From: Acholeplasmataceae bacterium
GTDB lineage: Bacteria; Bacillota_I; Bacilli_A; ML615J-28; CAG-698
Assembly (NCBI GenBank): GCA_012718985.1
Contig: JAAYBG010000099.1
Coordinates: 1 to 38,205 of the forward strand
Direction: 5' to 3'
DNA: 38,205 nucleotides
Below the pieces are notes generated by a model. That model saw nothing but the letters and a program-made list of their open reading frames with translations. It searched no databases and was not told where the DNA came from. Below are positions 1 through 8,598 of this stretch, in pieces (position 1 is the first letter of the stretch; every line of letters begins with the position of its first letter). Position numbers and translations under genes: made by a program.

Positions 1-774
1 TAATGGCATGCCTAAACCACCAAAAATTCGCGGTAACACATTTTGTAAAATAATCAATCCAACCAAAACGATTAAAGGTAAAATGACTGTCCACTTGGTT
101 GTTTCTAACACTTTAAAATCCAATACTTCTTTTATTTCTTCTAAATCAATTTTTCTTACATGTTTTAATCCTAAAAATAAAACACAAAATATTGCCAACG
201 GTAGCGTCAAAGCCAATAAGGGTAATACAAACCCTATATAGGGAATATCAACTACATCACAGATTAACATAACAGGAATATTAATCGGTGGTGCTATCAT
301 TCCTAGTATTGATCCAAAGGCGACAATGGCACCCGCTTTTGCTTTTGGAATTCCCATTTTCAACAGGATTGGCGCAATAATAGCACCAGTACAAACAACT
401 GATGATAGGGAAGAACCCGTTATCATCGCAGGAAACATGATAATCAACATAAAAAAGATCAATAAAATAACCGGTTTTTTATGGAATGTTCTCACAAGAA
501 TGACACTGAAATAATTGAGAGCTCCACTGGCAGTTAATCCTGCCATAAAAATCATAGCTGTTACAATTACTAGAATATTATCTAAATAGGCAAATCCGCC
601 TTCAATAAAATGTCTTAACGTAAACTCCGTACCAGAAAATATAGCTGATAATGCCGCCCCAATAATAGCGGACACCATCAAAGAAATTCCAGCAGGAATC
701 TTTACAACAAGCAGCAATATTACAAATACTGCCAGCATTGCCACAAAGTACAATAATTCAATCTCCCAAAGCAT
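1..774 (-). CDS. TRAP-type transporter large permease (DctM-like), 3' part truncated by the window edge
   Basis: Manual minus-strand translation from ATG at 774 stays open to position 1: MLWEIELLYFVAMLAVFVILLLVVKIPAGISLMVSAI...AFGSILGMIAPPINIPVMLICDVVDIPY... Hydrophobic, with a G.LG.IAPPI.IP.ML motif typical of TRAP large subunits. Absent from the ORF track because it has no stop in the window. Confidence 0.7.
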   Translation of the reverse strand, partial: MLWEIELLYFVAMLAVFVILLLVVKIPAGISLMVSAIIGAALSAIFSGTEFTLRHFIEGGFAYLDNILVIVTAMIFMAGLTASGALNYFSVILVRTFHKKPVILLIFFMLIIMFPAMITGSSLSSVVCTGAIIAPILLKMGIPKAKAGAIVAFGSILGMIAPPINIPVMLICDVVDIPYIGFVLPLLALTLPLAIFCVLFLGLKHVRKIDLEEIKEVLDFKVLETTKWTVILPLIVLVGLIILQNVLPRIFGGLGMPL

Positions 775-786
775 TTAGTTCACCGA

Positions 787-2604
787 TTAGTAACCTAATG
801 CTTTGCCATCACGGCGAGGATCAGCACCTCCATGAAGTTTGCCTTCTTCGTAGATGAATCGTATCCCTTGAACTCCGCCAAAATATAAATCGATATCGCC
901 GCTACCCTCAACAATTACATTGTAATTCATCGCTGTTAAGCCCTCTTTTACTGTCTTATATAGGGCTCGTTCAACATAAATATCTTTTGATGTCGATGAA
1001 TAGTCGGTGCTTGCACAAGCATAACTATAAAACCTCGGCATATTGATTGCTGTTTGAATATCCATACCAAAATCAATCATGTTTAGGATAACTTGCAATA
1101 CAGCAGAAGGAATTCTCATACTTCCCGGAGATCCCAAAGTAGCATACGGATTGCCATCCTTCATAATAATCGTTGGCATAATATGACTAACAGGCTGCTT
1201 AAATGGTTTAACATAAGAAGCGCTTGTCGCTGTTAAGGTAAAACTACTCAATTGATTGTTCAAGAAAAATCCAGTTCCTTCAGGAACAATGCCATTACCA
1301 AAGAAATGGTTGATTGTCTGGGTTACAGAAACAATATTACCATCTTTATCGGCAGCGGAAAATGTTGTTGTTGAGAAATGCTCATCGTATTCAGTCTCAG
1401 AAAAGGCAGTTTTTTGAGCATTTGATTGATATGGCCATGGATTACCAAAATCATTATCCCCAATAAAACGACCTAAATAGGCTTGATTAGGGTTAAATTT
1501 TTGCCAACGTTCTTCAGCATAAGCTTTAGATAATAATCCTTGAATTGGCACATCAACAAATCTTGAATCAGCGATATATTTACGCTTATCACCATAAGCC
1601 AATTGCATCGCTGTTGCTACAACATTAATATATTCCAAACTATTGTGTTCTAAATCGCCTACATTGCCATAGACTTCTAACATGTTTAAGGCTTCAAGGA
1701 GAATAATGCCTCCTGATGATGGGGTTGTTGCGGAAACAATATCATATCCGTGATATGTTCCCTGAACCGGTTTTTCAACAATCGGATAATTATTCATTGC
1801 ATATTCTAAATCGTCCAATGTGATAATTCCCCCTTTTTTTGCCAATGTATTGACAATTGATAAGGCAACTTCACCTTGATAAAAACCTGCACTTCCTTGA
1901 TCCGATATCAATTGTAATGTATGAGCTAAATCTTTTTGGATCAATAATTCACCCGTAGTCAATGGAGTAATTCCATCACTGGTAAAAACATCTTTTGTTT
2001 CACTACGAGAATCCATGATGATATAGAAACAGTCATTGATATTTTGTGCTAATTCTGGGGTTACGGGAACTCCATTCAACGCCAAATCAATTGCAGGTTC
2101 CATCACTTCTTGCCGAGTCTTTACTCCTCGTTCTTTTTGAATGGTTATCAACCCTGCAACTTGCGTAGGAACCCCGCATGAAAGTGGCCCATAATCTAAA
2201 TCCACTGCTCCATTGGGATATATTGATGCATCGCCTGCTGCAGGAACAAATTCTCTAAAATTATAAGAAATATATTCTCCTGCACTGGCATCATAAGCAA
2301 CTAAGATACCACCTCCACCCAAACCGCTTCCGTTTGGTTCTACTACTCCTAAAGCAAAACTCATTGCTACAGCAGCATCAAAAGCATTTCCACCTGCTTT
2401 TAAAATGTCAAGCCCAGCCTTAGCAGCATAGGGATTTGCAGCAGCGACAGAACCATTTTTACTAATATAATCTCTTACTGATAAATCAGTATAATCATAT
2501 CCTCCAAGATTTTCATTTGGGGTTTTACAACCAACCAAAGCAATGGCAATAAAAACAACAATCAGTGATAAAACATACCTTTTTATGCTTTGTAAATTAA
2601 TCAA
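787..2604 (-). CDS. ggt: Gamma-glutamyltranspeptidase, lipoprotein
   Basis: 605 aa; lipobox LVGCK; SVTQTINHFFGNGIVPEGTGFFLNNQL and LGSPGSMRIPSAVLQVILNMID are GGT hallmarks. TTG start preceded by GAGGAGG. Confidence 0.9.
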   Translation of the reverse strand: MINLQSIKRYVLSLIVVFIAIALVGCKTPNENLGGYDYTDLSVRDYISKNGSVAAANPYAAKAGLDILKAGGNAFDAAVAMSFALGVVEPNGSGLGGGGILVAYDASAGEYISYNFREFVPAAGDASIYPNGAVDLDYGPLSCGVPTQVAGLITIQKERGVKTRQEVMEPAIDLALNGVPVTPELAQNINDCFYIIMDSRSETKDVFTSDGITPLTTGELLIQKDLAHTLQLISDQGSAGFYQGEVALSIVNTLAKKGGIITLDDLEYAMNNYPIVEKPVQGTYHGYDIVSATTPSSGGIILLEALNMLEVYGNVGDLEHNSLEYINVVATAMQLAYGDKRKYIADSRFVDVPIQGLLSKAYAEERWQKFNPNQAYLGRFIGDNDFGNPWPYQSNAQKTAFSETEYDEHFSTTTFSAADKDGNIVSVTQTINHFFGNGIVPEGTGFFLNNQLSSFTLTATSASYVKPFKQPVSHIMPTIIMKDGNPYATLGSPGSMRIPSAVLQVILNMIDFGMDIQTAINMPRFYSYACASTDYSSTSKDIYVERALYKTVKEGLTAMNYNVIVEGSGDIDLYFGGVQGIRFIYEEGKLHGGADPRRDGKALGY

Positions 2605-2630
2605 TGTTTTTCCTCCTCATTTTATAATTT

Positions 2631-2646
2631 ATGTAAGCGTTTGTAA
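2631..2646. promoter_or_regulatory. cre-like (CcpA-type) site upstream of ggt
   Basis: ATGTAAGCGTTTGTAA matches the core of the WTGNAANCGNWNNCW consensus with one mismatch; located just upstream of the ggt RBS. Confidence 0.25.
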
Positions 2647-3232
2647 TCAATTCCCTAAATAAAACGGTATTTAATAAATTCGTAAATATCGTTATCATTT
2701 CCTGTATTTTAATCTTGATATGGAAGGGACCAATCAATTGTCATTTGAAAATCTCTCTTCGAGATGACGCGAATGATGATTGTTTTCATTTTTCTTCCTT
2801 GCACCCTCATCCCCTATAGTTTATGATACCATTTTTTCACTTATATTTCTATAAAGGTATTGTAAATATTTCGTAAATATTCCTTGATAAATGAAATCTT
2901 TTTACTATTACATTTCACTTCTTTCAAAATAATTTTAGTTTTCTTCTGACCAGATAAAAAATTATCTATTAAAATAGATGATAAGCAAAAAAAGATATAA
3001 AAATAAGGAAATTATTCACCTACCAAGTAATACTCAAATGATGATTTAGGGGTTCAGTACACGGAGAGTTTTTTTAATCGTTATGAGATTACTCTTATTT
3101 TTAAAGAACATTAATAGAAAAAAGAGGAAAATTTTATAAGTGACAAAATATCAAATAAAAAAAGCCATTTATTTTCCTTTTCAATGGATTTTATATAAAT
3201 GACTTCATTTCATTTAAATGATAATTCTTTTA

Positions 3233-4495
3233 TTACTTCCACAAGAACCAAATAAGAATATATCCAACTGAAACTGCAGCTAAAGTGAAGGGTACCCCTA
3301 ATTTCATAAATTGTTTGGCACTTACTTCGTAACCCTCTTTTCTCAATATTCCTATAGCAGCAATATTAGCAGAGGCCCCAATCGGTGTAAGATTTCCCCC
3401 TAAAGTTGCACCAGATATTAACCCAAAGTACAACAAGTATGGATTTATCCCTAAACTCATTGCAATCGTTCCAACTACTGGAAGCATTGTAGCAACATAG
3501 GGAATATTGTCGATAAAGGCAGATAATAAAACTGAGGCCCATACAATAATGGTGTAAACTAAAAATACATTTCCATTACCAATACTACTTAATAGTTTAC
3601 TGATTTCTGCTATCACGCCAGCCTTGCTAATTCCTTCGATTACGACAAATAAACCTGCTAGTAAGAGCAAAGTAAAATAATCTATATCCTTTAAAGTTTG
3701 TAAAGCTTCCTTAATGCTTTTTACCTTGATTAGTTTCCAAACAAGTCCAATTATAAATAATCCTATGCATATATATCCATTAATTTCATTCGGCATATTT
3801 TTTAAGAATGAAGCGACGATTAACAGTACAACCATTCCCACTAGGAGAACCGAAGGAAAATATGACTTTACCACAGTTCTTTCACCAACTTCTATCGGTT
3901 GTTTGTATTTTCTGAATACATAAGCTAAAACGAATGTAGAAGCTAAAGCTCCTAATTGTACAATCCAAAACATGCCTGGTTTTCCCTCTAAAAAAAAGAA
4001 ATCAAGAAAATCTAAACCGGCATGCCCACCTAATAAAATTGATGTCGTATCACCGACTAATGTAGCAGCTCCTTGTAAATTGGATGAGATAGCAATTGCA
4101 ATAATACTAGGGACAGGTGAAATCTTTAATTTTTTAGATATAGTCAAAGCAACTGGTGCTACCATTAACACCGTTGCTACATTATCGACAAACGCAGAAA
4201 TGATACCTGCAAACAGAGCAAGAGAAATTATCGTCCATTTAACATTAGGCATTTTGCTTATGATTAAATCGGCCAATAATGATGGCATTTTTGATTCTAT
4301 AAATAACGAAACAATACCCATTGTCCCTGCTATCATCATAATGACATTTAAATCTATCGCATTAATCGCTTCATTAAATGGTAGACCGATAATGATAAAT
4401 ATGATTGCGGAAGCTAAAGCGATATATGCCCTATATTTAGGGAATAGCAATAAAAGTGCATAAGTAATAATAAAAATAATTAAAGCGGTTACCAT
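3233..4495 (-). CDS. ArsB/NhaD-superfamily permease (SLC13-like anion/cation transporter)
   Basis: 420 aa polytopic; inverted-repeat motifs SAFVDNVATVLMVAP / SAFIDNIPYVATMLP and GAATLVGDTTSILLG / GGNLTPIGASANIAA. Confidence 0.8.
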   Translation of the reverse strand: MVTALIIFIITYALLLLFPKYRAYIALASAIIFIIIGLPFNEAINAIDLNVIMMIAGTMGIVSLFIESKMPSLLADLIISKMPNVKWTIISLALFAGIISAFVDNVATVLMVAPVALTISKKLKISPVPSIIAIAISSNLQGAATLVGDTTSILLGGHAGLDFLDFFFLEGKPGMFWIVQLGALASTFVLAYVFRKYKQPIEVGERTVVKSYFPSVLLVGMVVLLIVASFLKNMPNEINGYICIGLFIIGLVWKLIKVKSIKEALQTLKDIDYFTLLLLAGLFVVIEGISKAGVIAEISKLLSSIGNGNVFLVYTIIVWASVLLSAFIDNIPYVATMLPVVGTIAMSLGINPYLLYFGLISGATLGGNLTPIGASANIAAIGILRKEGYEVSAKQFMKLGVPFTLAAVSVGYILIWFLWK

Positions 4496-4678
4496 ATGAA
4501 AATCCTTTCTATTTTGATAATTTTACCTTTAGTATTATAATTTTTTTTCGAAAACAAATCAAGATAATTCTTCACCATCTTAAAATATGTTTACAGGCTA
4601 TGAATCAAGAGAATATTCTATTGATATAATATTATATTCAATATTTTTAAAAAAACAGCGAAGATTTTACAATCAAAT

Positions 4679-4708
4679 CAAAAAAAGCTTACCATCTCTA
4701 GTAAGCTT
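4679..4708 (-). terminator. Rho-independent terminator
   Basis: Minus strand AAGCTTAC-TAGAGATG-GTAAGCTT followed by a T run; downstream of the XRE gene. Confidence 0.8.
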
Positions 4709-4719
4709 CCTGGTTAACT

Positions 4720-5556
4720 CTATTTACCCTTTTTAGTAAAATATTGAGTGGAACCGCCTGCATAATAATAAAAGCAATTCGGTCTATCAACCACCATATT
4801 TAAAAACGCCACAAGACCGACAAGATGAGGATTAGGACATGTCTCATATAATTCAACAAAATCATCATCTAGCAGTTCTTTCGAATAACATACTAAGTTG
4901 AATTCTTTCAGTTTTGTTAGAATATCCTTTGCTTTATCGCTAGTAATATTCATTTTTTCAACAAGCAATTTTTCAGTGAATTTTCCCCCATCTCTTGAAT
5001 ATAAAAGAATTAAAGCATCATAAAATTTTTCATCGCTTAAATATTCACAAAATACTCTTTGTTTGTCCTTTGTTTGCAACATTTTGGAATAATTGGATAA
5101 TTCATTCTTGGGAAAGCAAGTGAACATTAAATTATCTTTTGCTAATGAAGTCATAATAATTCCATTTTTATTGATAATTTGCGAGTGATAATCGTCATCT
5201 AAATTCTTATAATCTAATTCCTTTATATCTAGATTATCTGTATCAGCTAGATACGCAACAGACATTAAAAATCCCAGATTAAATATTTTTTCAGTTCGTT
5301 CATCTAGTTTAAGACTTCGAATATACTGATATAATTTCTTTTCAATATCGACTAATTCTCCTTGTTTAATATCAAATAGATAATCTGTTGTAACATTAAA
5401 ATATTTTGCAATCTCCGGTATCAACTCTAAATCAGGTAATCCACCATTTTCCCATTTTGATACAGCTTGTGAGGATACATTTAAAGTTTTACTAAGTTCT
5501 TCTTGAGTAATTCCTAATTTTGTTCTTAACTCTTTAATTTTATTTCCCATTTCCAT
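4720..5556 (-). CDS. XRE-family HTH transcriptional regulator with uncharacterised C-terminal domain
   Basis: N-terminus MGNKIKELRTKLGITQEELSKTLNVSSQAVSKWENGGLPDLELIPEIAKYFNVTTDYLF is a classic HTH_3; RBS AAAGGAG. Confidence 0.9.
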   Translation of the reverse strand: MEMGNKIKELRTKLGITQEELSKTLNVSSQAVSKWENGGLPDLELIPEIAKYFNVTTDYLFDIKQGELVDIEKKLYQYIRSLKLDERTEKIFNLGFLMSVAYLADTDNLDIKELDYKNLDDDYHSQIINKNGIIMTSLAKDNLMFTCFPKNELSNYSKMLQTKDKQRVFCEYLSDEKFYDALILLYSRDGGKFTEKLLVEKMNITSDKAKDILTKLKEFNLVCYSKELLDDDFVELYETCPNPHLVGLVAFLNMVVDRPNCFYYYAGGSTQYFTKKGK

Positions 5557-5744
5557 AATAAAGTTCTCCTTTCAATTAATTTTTGTTCGCAATCGTCATC
5601 GCGAGAGATGTAAATTAATTTACAATACCATTATAAACAAATATGATTTTATTTCAAGCGAGACAAATTTGATAATCTCAAACATCATTTGGCTCAATAA
5701 AAAATATCAAACAATAGTTGGATTAATAAATTGTTAATTTTCAT

Positions 5745-5773
5745 AATTAAAAAAGTGGTTTGTTAGACCACTC
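5745..5773 (-). terminator. Rho-independent terminator
   Basis: Minus strand AGTGGT-CTAACAA-ACCACT then TTTTTT. Confidence 0.6.
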
Positions 5774-5812
5774 AATTTTACTTTTCCCAAAAATTTATCT
5801 TATAATTATGTG

Positions 5813-6002
5813 TCAATTAATGATTTCTTGCAACATAACTTTCCCATTTTTTTGTGCTAATCTAAATTTTTTCGATTTTAATAAGCACCAAAAATAATTT
5901 TTACTTTTTTCATCTAAGAGTGATAAATTATCGTTTTAATACTAAAGATATTTCCTCATATCCTATCAATATAGGTTTTATTAACTTCCCCTTTTCAACA
6001 AC
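5813..6002 (-). pseudogene. Decayed/frameshifted protein-coding remnant, family unknown
   Basis: Two abutting minus frames with protein-like composition: VVEKGKLIKPILIGYEEISLVLKR* then (shifted) NDNLSLLDEKSKNYFWCLLKSKKFRLAQKNGKVMLQEIIN*. No start codon; a hairpin terminator follows at about 5745-5773. Confidence 0.35.
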
Positions 6003-6113
6003 TTACGATTAAGAAATATATCGCAATCCGAAGATTTTACTATAATTATATAGTTATACAACTTTTTTATAGTGTAGTTGAGAAAAAAGGGTATGAAAAC
6101 GAATGATTTGTTT

Positions 6114-6145
6114 TTGTAAAAAAAAGACCACTATTGCTAGTGATC
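6114..6145 (-). terminator. Rho-independent terminator
   Basis: Minus strand GATCACTA-GCAA-TAGTGGTC followed by TTTTTTTT. Confidence 0.85.
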
Positions 6146-6159
6146 GTACTTACTATAAT

Positions 6160-6585
6160 TTAGTTTTCTAAAAGTTTTAATGCAATAGAATAAATATCAC
6201 TCTTTGGTGATAAAGTTCCACCTAGTCTTGTTGAATCTAAATTATGTTTCAAGTCAGCTATTTTTACTTTTCTTGCAATTGAATTATTCTTAATCTTTGC
6301 AATATAATCTAAATATGGAACATCTTTACTATGAGTAAGCAGTCTTATAGCTTCAATGATTTTATCACCAAATCCTAGCTTTTCTAAATCATCTATCGAA
6401 TATAGATCTCTATGATCTTCTATAACATCATGCAATAATGCAACACAAGTAGACTCTTCATCATCCATTTGTGTGGCTAAATAGAATGGATGAAAAACAT
6501 AGGGATACCCTCCTTTATCTTTATCATCCTTGTGAGTTTCAAACATAATATGGCATGCTAGTTTTACTTTTTCTGTATAAATCAT
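6160..6585 (-). CDS. Stand-alone HD-domain hydrolase, small alarmone hydrolase (MESH1/SpoT-HD)-like
   Basis: 141 aa; HPFYLATQMDDEESTCVALLHDVIEDH (HD metal motif) and VKIADLKHNLDSTR as in the Rel/SpoT hydrolase domain. Confidence 0.8.
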   Translation of the reverse strand: MIYTEKVKLACHIMFETHKDDKDKGGYPYVFHPFYLATQMDDEESTCVALLHDVIEDHRDLYSIDDLEKLGFGDKIIEAIRLLTHSKDVPYLDYIAKIKNNSIARKVKIADLKHNLDSTRLGGTLSPKSDIYSIALKLLEN

Positions 6586-6627
6586 ATTTTTTTCTCCATT
6601 ATAATAAATATTTAAATGGTAAGTCTA

Positions 6628-6738
6628 TTAATTGTTTTGTTGATGTTTATGATTAACGGACCATTGATGAGTAACATCCTTTTTATTTGTGGATATTCTT
6701 AATAGCGATCCTGATTTAAAAACATTTGTGTTACCCAT
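6628..6738 (-). CDS. Small ORF, 36 aa, unknown
   Basis: Manual translation MGNTNVFKSGSLLRISTNKKDVTHQWSVNHKHQQNN*; between the wHTH gene and the MESH1-like gene on the same strand; below the ORF-track cutoff; no strong RBS. Confidence 0.35.
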   Translation of the reverse strand: MGNTNVFKSGSLLRISTNKKDVTHQWSVNHKHQQNN

Positions 6739-6765
6739 AAAAAATAGAAGCAAATTTCTCTCATT

Positions 6766-7008
6766 TTATCGTTTTATATAATATCCACCTGTTTTTTTTG
6801 ATCCTCTTAATTCAATATATTGTTTAATATCTCTTTTAATTGAATTTCTTACTATATTAAGTGTTATATCACTATGTTTTTGAGTTAATAAATCATATAT
6901 TCCTTGAACTTTAATGCCGCCATTATTACTTATAATTTGTAATATCTCCAAACCAAGAACATTTATTTGGTCATTTATTTGGTCAAATTTGATAGTTTTA
7001 GTATACAT
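6766..7008 (-). CDS. Stand-alone winged-helix protein resembling the C-terminal domain of AlbA_2/COG2865-type regulators
   Basis: MYTKTIKFDQINDQINVLGLEILQIISNN...RNSIKRDIKQYIELRGSKKTGGYYIKR; architecture and ending match the C-terminus of the 17805-19154 protein (NDRTNDRI...IQRGIKKLVELGLIERIGSNKTGYWKIK). ATG at 7008 preferred over the TTG one codon upstream. Confidence 0.6.
   Translation of the reverse strand: MYTKTIKFDQINDQINVLGLEILQIISNNGGIKVQGIYDLLTQKHSDITLNIVRNSIKRDIKQYIELRGSKKTGGYYIKR
6961..6984. repeat. Perfect 12-bp tandem repeat ATTTATTTGGTC x2 (encodes DQINDQIN on minus)
   Basis: Direct read: atttatttggtc atttatttggtc. Confidence 0.95.
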
Positions 7009-7013
7009 CAAAC

Positions 7014-7025
7014 GACCAAATAAAT
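7014..7025. repeat. Inverted copy of the 12-bp unit (GACCAAATAAAT) upstream of the start codon
   Basis: Exact reverse complement of the unit at 6961-6972 and 6973-6984. Confidence 0.9.
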
Positions 7026-7068
7026 CAATTAATAATATAATACTTATTCATAAATTACTTTGTATTAC

Positions 7069-7110
7069 AATTGATATGTTCCTACACACTTGAATAAATA
7101 GGTAAACTTA
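7069..7110 (+). pseudogene. Shard resembling the 3' end of an rlmD/rumA-type gene, opposite orientation to the adjacent intact paralog
   Basis: AATTGATATGTTCCTACACACTTGAATAAATAGGTAAACTTA versus the 19334-gene 3' end AATTGATATGTTCCCTCACACAAGTGAAGTGGAATGCGTCTGTAAACTTA: 14-nt exact start, shared GTAAACTTA. Confidence 0.4.
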
Positions 7111-7133
7111 ACCCTAGGTTGAGCATAGAAAAG

Positions 7134-7181
7134 GCCATTTTGAAAACTGGATTACCCAACTCTTTTAAAATGGCTTATTTT
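7134..7181. terminator. Hairpin, possible bidirectional terminator between rlmD-1 and the wHTH gene
   Basis: GCCATTTT (7134-7141) pairs with AAAATGGC (7167-7174); T-rich on both exits. Confidence 0.55.
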
Positions 7182-7215
7182 TCTTTATATTTTGCTTTAA
7201 AACGGTCAAAAATAT

Positions 7216-8592
7216 CTATCTTCTCTCAAGACAAACCACACACTCTACGTTTGCAGTATTTGGGAACATATCTACTGGTGATACACTTCTTACAATGTAC
7301 GCTTTTTGTAAATGATTTAAATTTTTTACTAAAGTAGAAGGATTGCAAGATACATAAACAATCTTTTTAATCTTTGACTTTTGCAAATAATTGATAACAT
7401 TCAAATCCATTCCTCGACGAGGTGGATCAATTATTAAAACATCGGGATTGAAGTTTTCTTTACTAAAATCCTGTAAATGGGGTGTTATATTACCATGATA
7501 AAACTTGGCGTTGTTAATATTGTTTAGTTTCGCAAATTCACGAGCATTGATAATATTACTTTCATTATTATCGATTCCCCGGACTTCATCAATACTTTTT
7601 GCTAGATAAAGGCCAATACTTCCAATCCCACAATAACAATCCAATATTTTTTCTTTTCCCGTTGGATTGATGATTTTTTTAATTTCCTCGTATAAGATAA
7701 TAGTTTGTTTTGTATTTAATTGGAAGAAAGAATCTGGTGAAATCATAAACTCCAAATCGCTCAATTTTCCCTTGATTCTATCTGTCCCTGTTAATTTATA
7801 AACAGGACTGGAAATGATTTCGATAGCTTTTGGATCACTATTGATGGAATAATTGACAGAAGTTAAATTCGCATAACTACCAACTTTCTTTAAAATACCG
7901 ATCAATCTAGGTTCTTTTTCCATTAATACAAAGGTCGCTTGCACTTCCCCTGTTTCTTCAAAGCCTCGTAAAACGATATAACGTAAGTTTCCTTGGCGGA
8001 AACGAGGATTATATACATCTATGCTGCTTTTGGAAAGAAATTCTAAAATCAATTTCATTTTTTCAGAAATCAATTTATTTTCAACAAGGCAGTTATCGAT
8101 ATAAACTACTTTATTGGAATCTGCAGCATACATACCAACAACAACATTTTCTCCATCGTGTCTTACCGGTAATTGCGTTTTGTTGCGATAATTCCAAGGA
8201 TCTTCCATACCGATAGTATCATTAAATATAACATGAGAATAATCTCCTTGATAATATCGTTCAAATGTTTCAAGAATCATTAGTTTCTTTTGCCTTAATT
8301 GTTCTTGATAATCTATATGTTGTAATTGACAACCACCACATTTTCCATAATAAGGACAAGCAGGTGTAATTCGCTTTGAGGAAGTCTTTTTTACTTTATT
8401 CACGATTCCATAGGCATATTTTTCTGTTGTTTTTGTAATTTTTACTTCTACCACTTCTTCTGGAAGTGCATCGGCAACAAAAATAGCCAATCGCTTAAAA
8501 TAACCAATTCCTTCCCCATTGATTCCTAAACGTTTAATCGTCAACAAAATCAAATCATTTTCTTTTACTAATTCATTTGCTTGTTTATTCAT
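7216..8592 (-). CDS. rlmD: TrmA/RlmD-family 23S rRNA (uracil-5-)-methyltransferase, paralog 1
   Basis: TRAM-like N-terminus, Fe-S cysteines CPYYGKCGGCQ, ILDCYCGIGSIGLYLA, DPPRRGMD, YVSCNPSTLVKNL, VDMFPNTANVECV. Confidence 0.9.
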   Translation of the reverse strand: MNKQANELVKENDLILLTIKRLGINGEGIGYFKRLAIFVADALPEEVVEVKITKTTEKYAYGIVNKVKKTSSKRITPACPYYGKCGGCQLQHIDYQEQLRQKKLMILETFERYYQGDYSHVIFNDTIGMEDPWNYRNKTQLPVRHDGENVVVGMYAADSNKVVYIDNCLVENKLISEKMKLILEFLSKSSIDVYNPRFRQGNLRYIVLRGFEETGEVQATFVLMEKEPRLIGILKKVGSYANLTSVNYSINSDPKAIEIISSPVYKLTGTDRIKGKLSDLEFMISPDSFFQLNTKQTIILYEEIKKIINPTGKEKILDCYCGIGSIGLYLAKSIDEVRGIDNNESNIINAREFAKLNNINNAKFYHGNITPHLQDFSKENFNPDVLIIDPPRRGMDLNVINYLQKSKIKKIVYVSCNPSTLVKNLNHLQKAYIVRSVSPVDMFPNTANVECVVCLERR

Positions 8593-8598
8593 ATTTTT

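Noticed and set aside
8-514. Plus-strand ORFs 8-241 and 326-514
   Set aside because: Antisense to the open minus-strand TRAP-type permease frame, which has clear protein features.
2680-2830. Possible structured RNA upstream of ggt (atctcTCTTCgagat hairpin)
   Set aside because: Only a 5-bp stem; no recognisable riboswitch or T-box motifs.
3714-4463. Plus-strand ORFs 3714-3923 and 3972-4463
   Set aside because: Antisense shadows of the ArsB/NhaD-type permease; no RBS or family features.
7119-7337. Plus-strand ORF 7119-7337
   Set aside because: Overlaps the conserved 3' end of rlmD-1 and a hairpin; antisense artefact.
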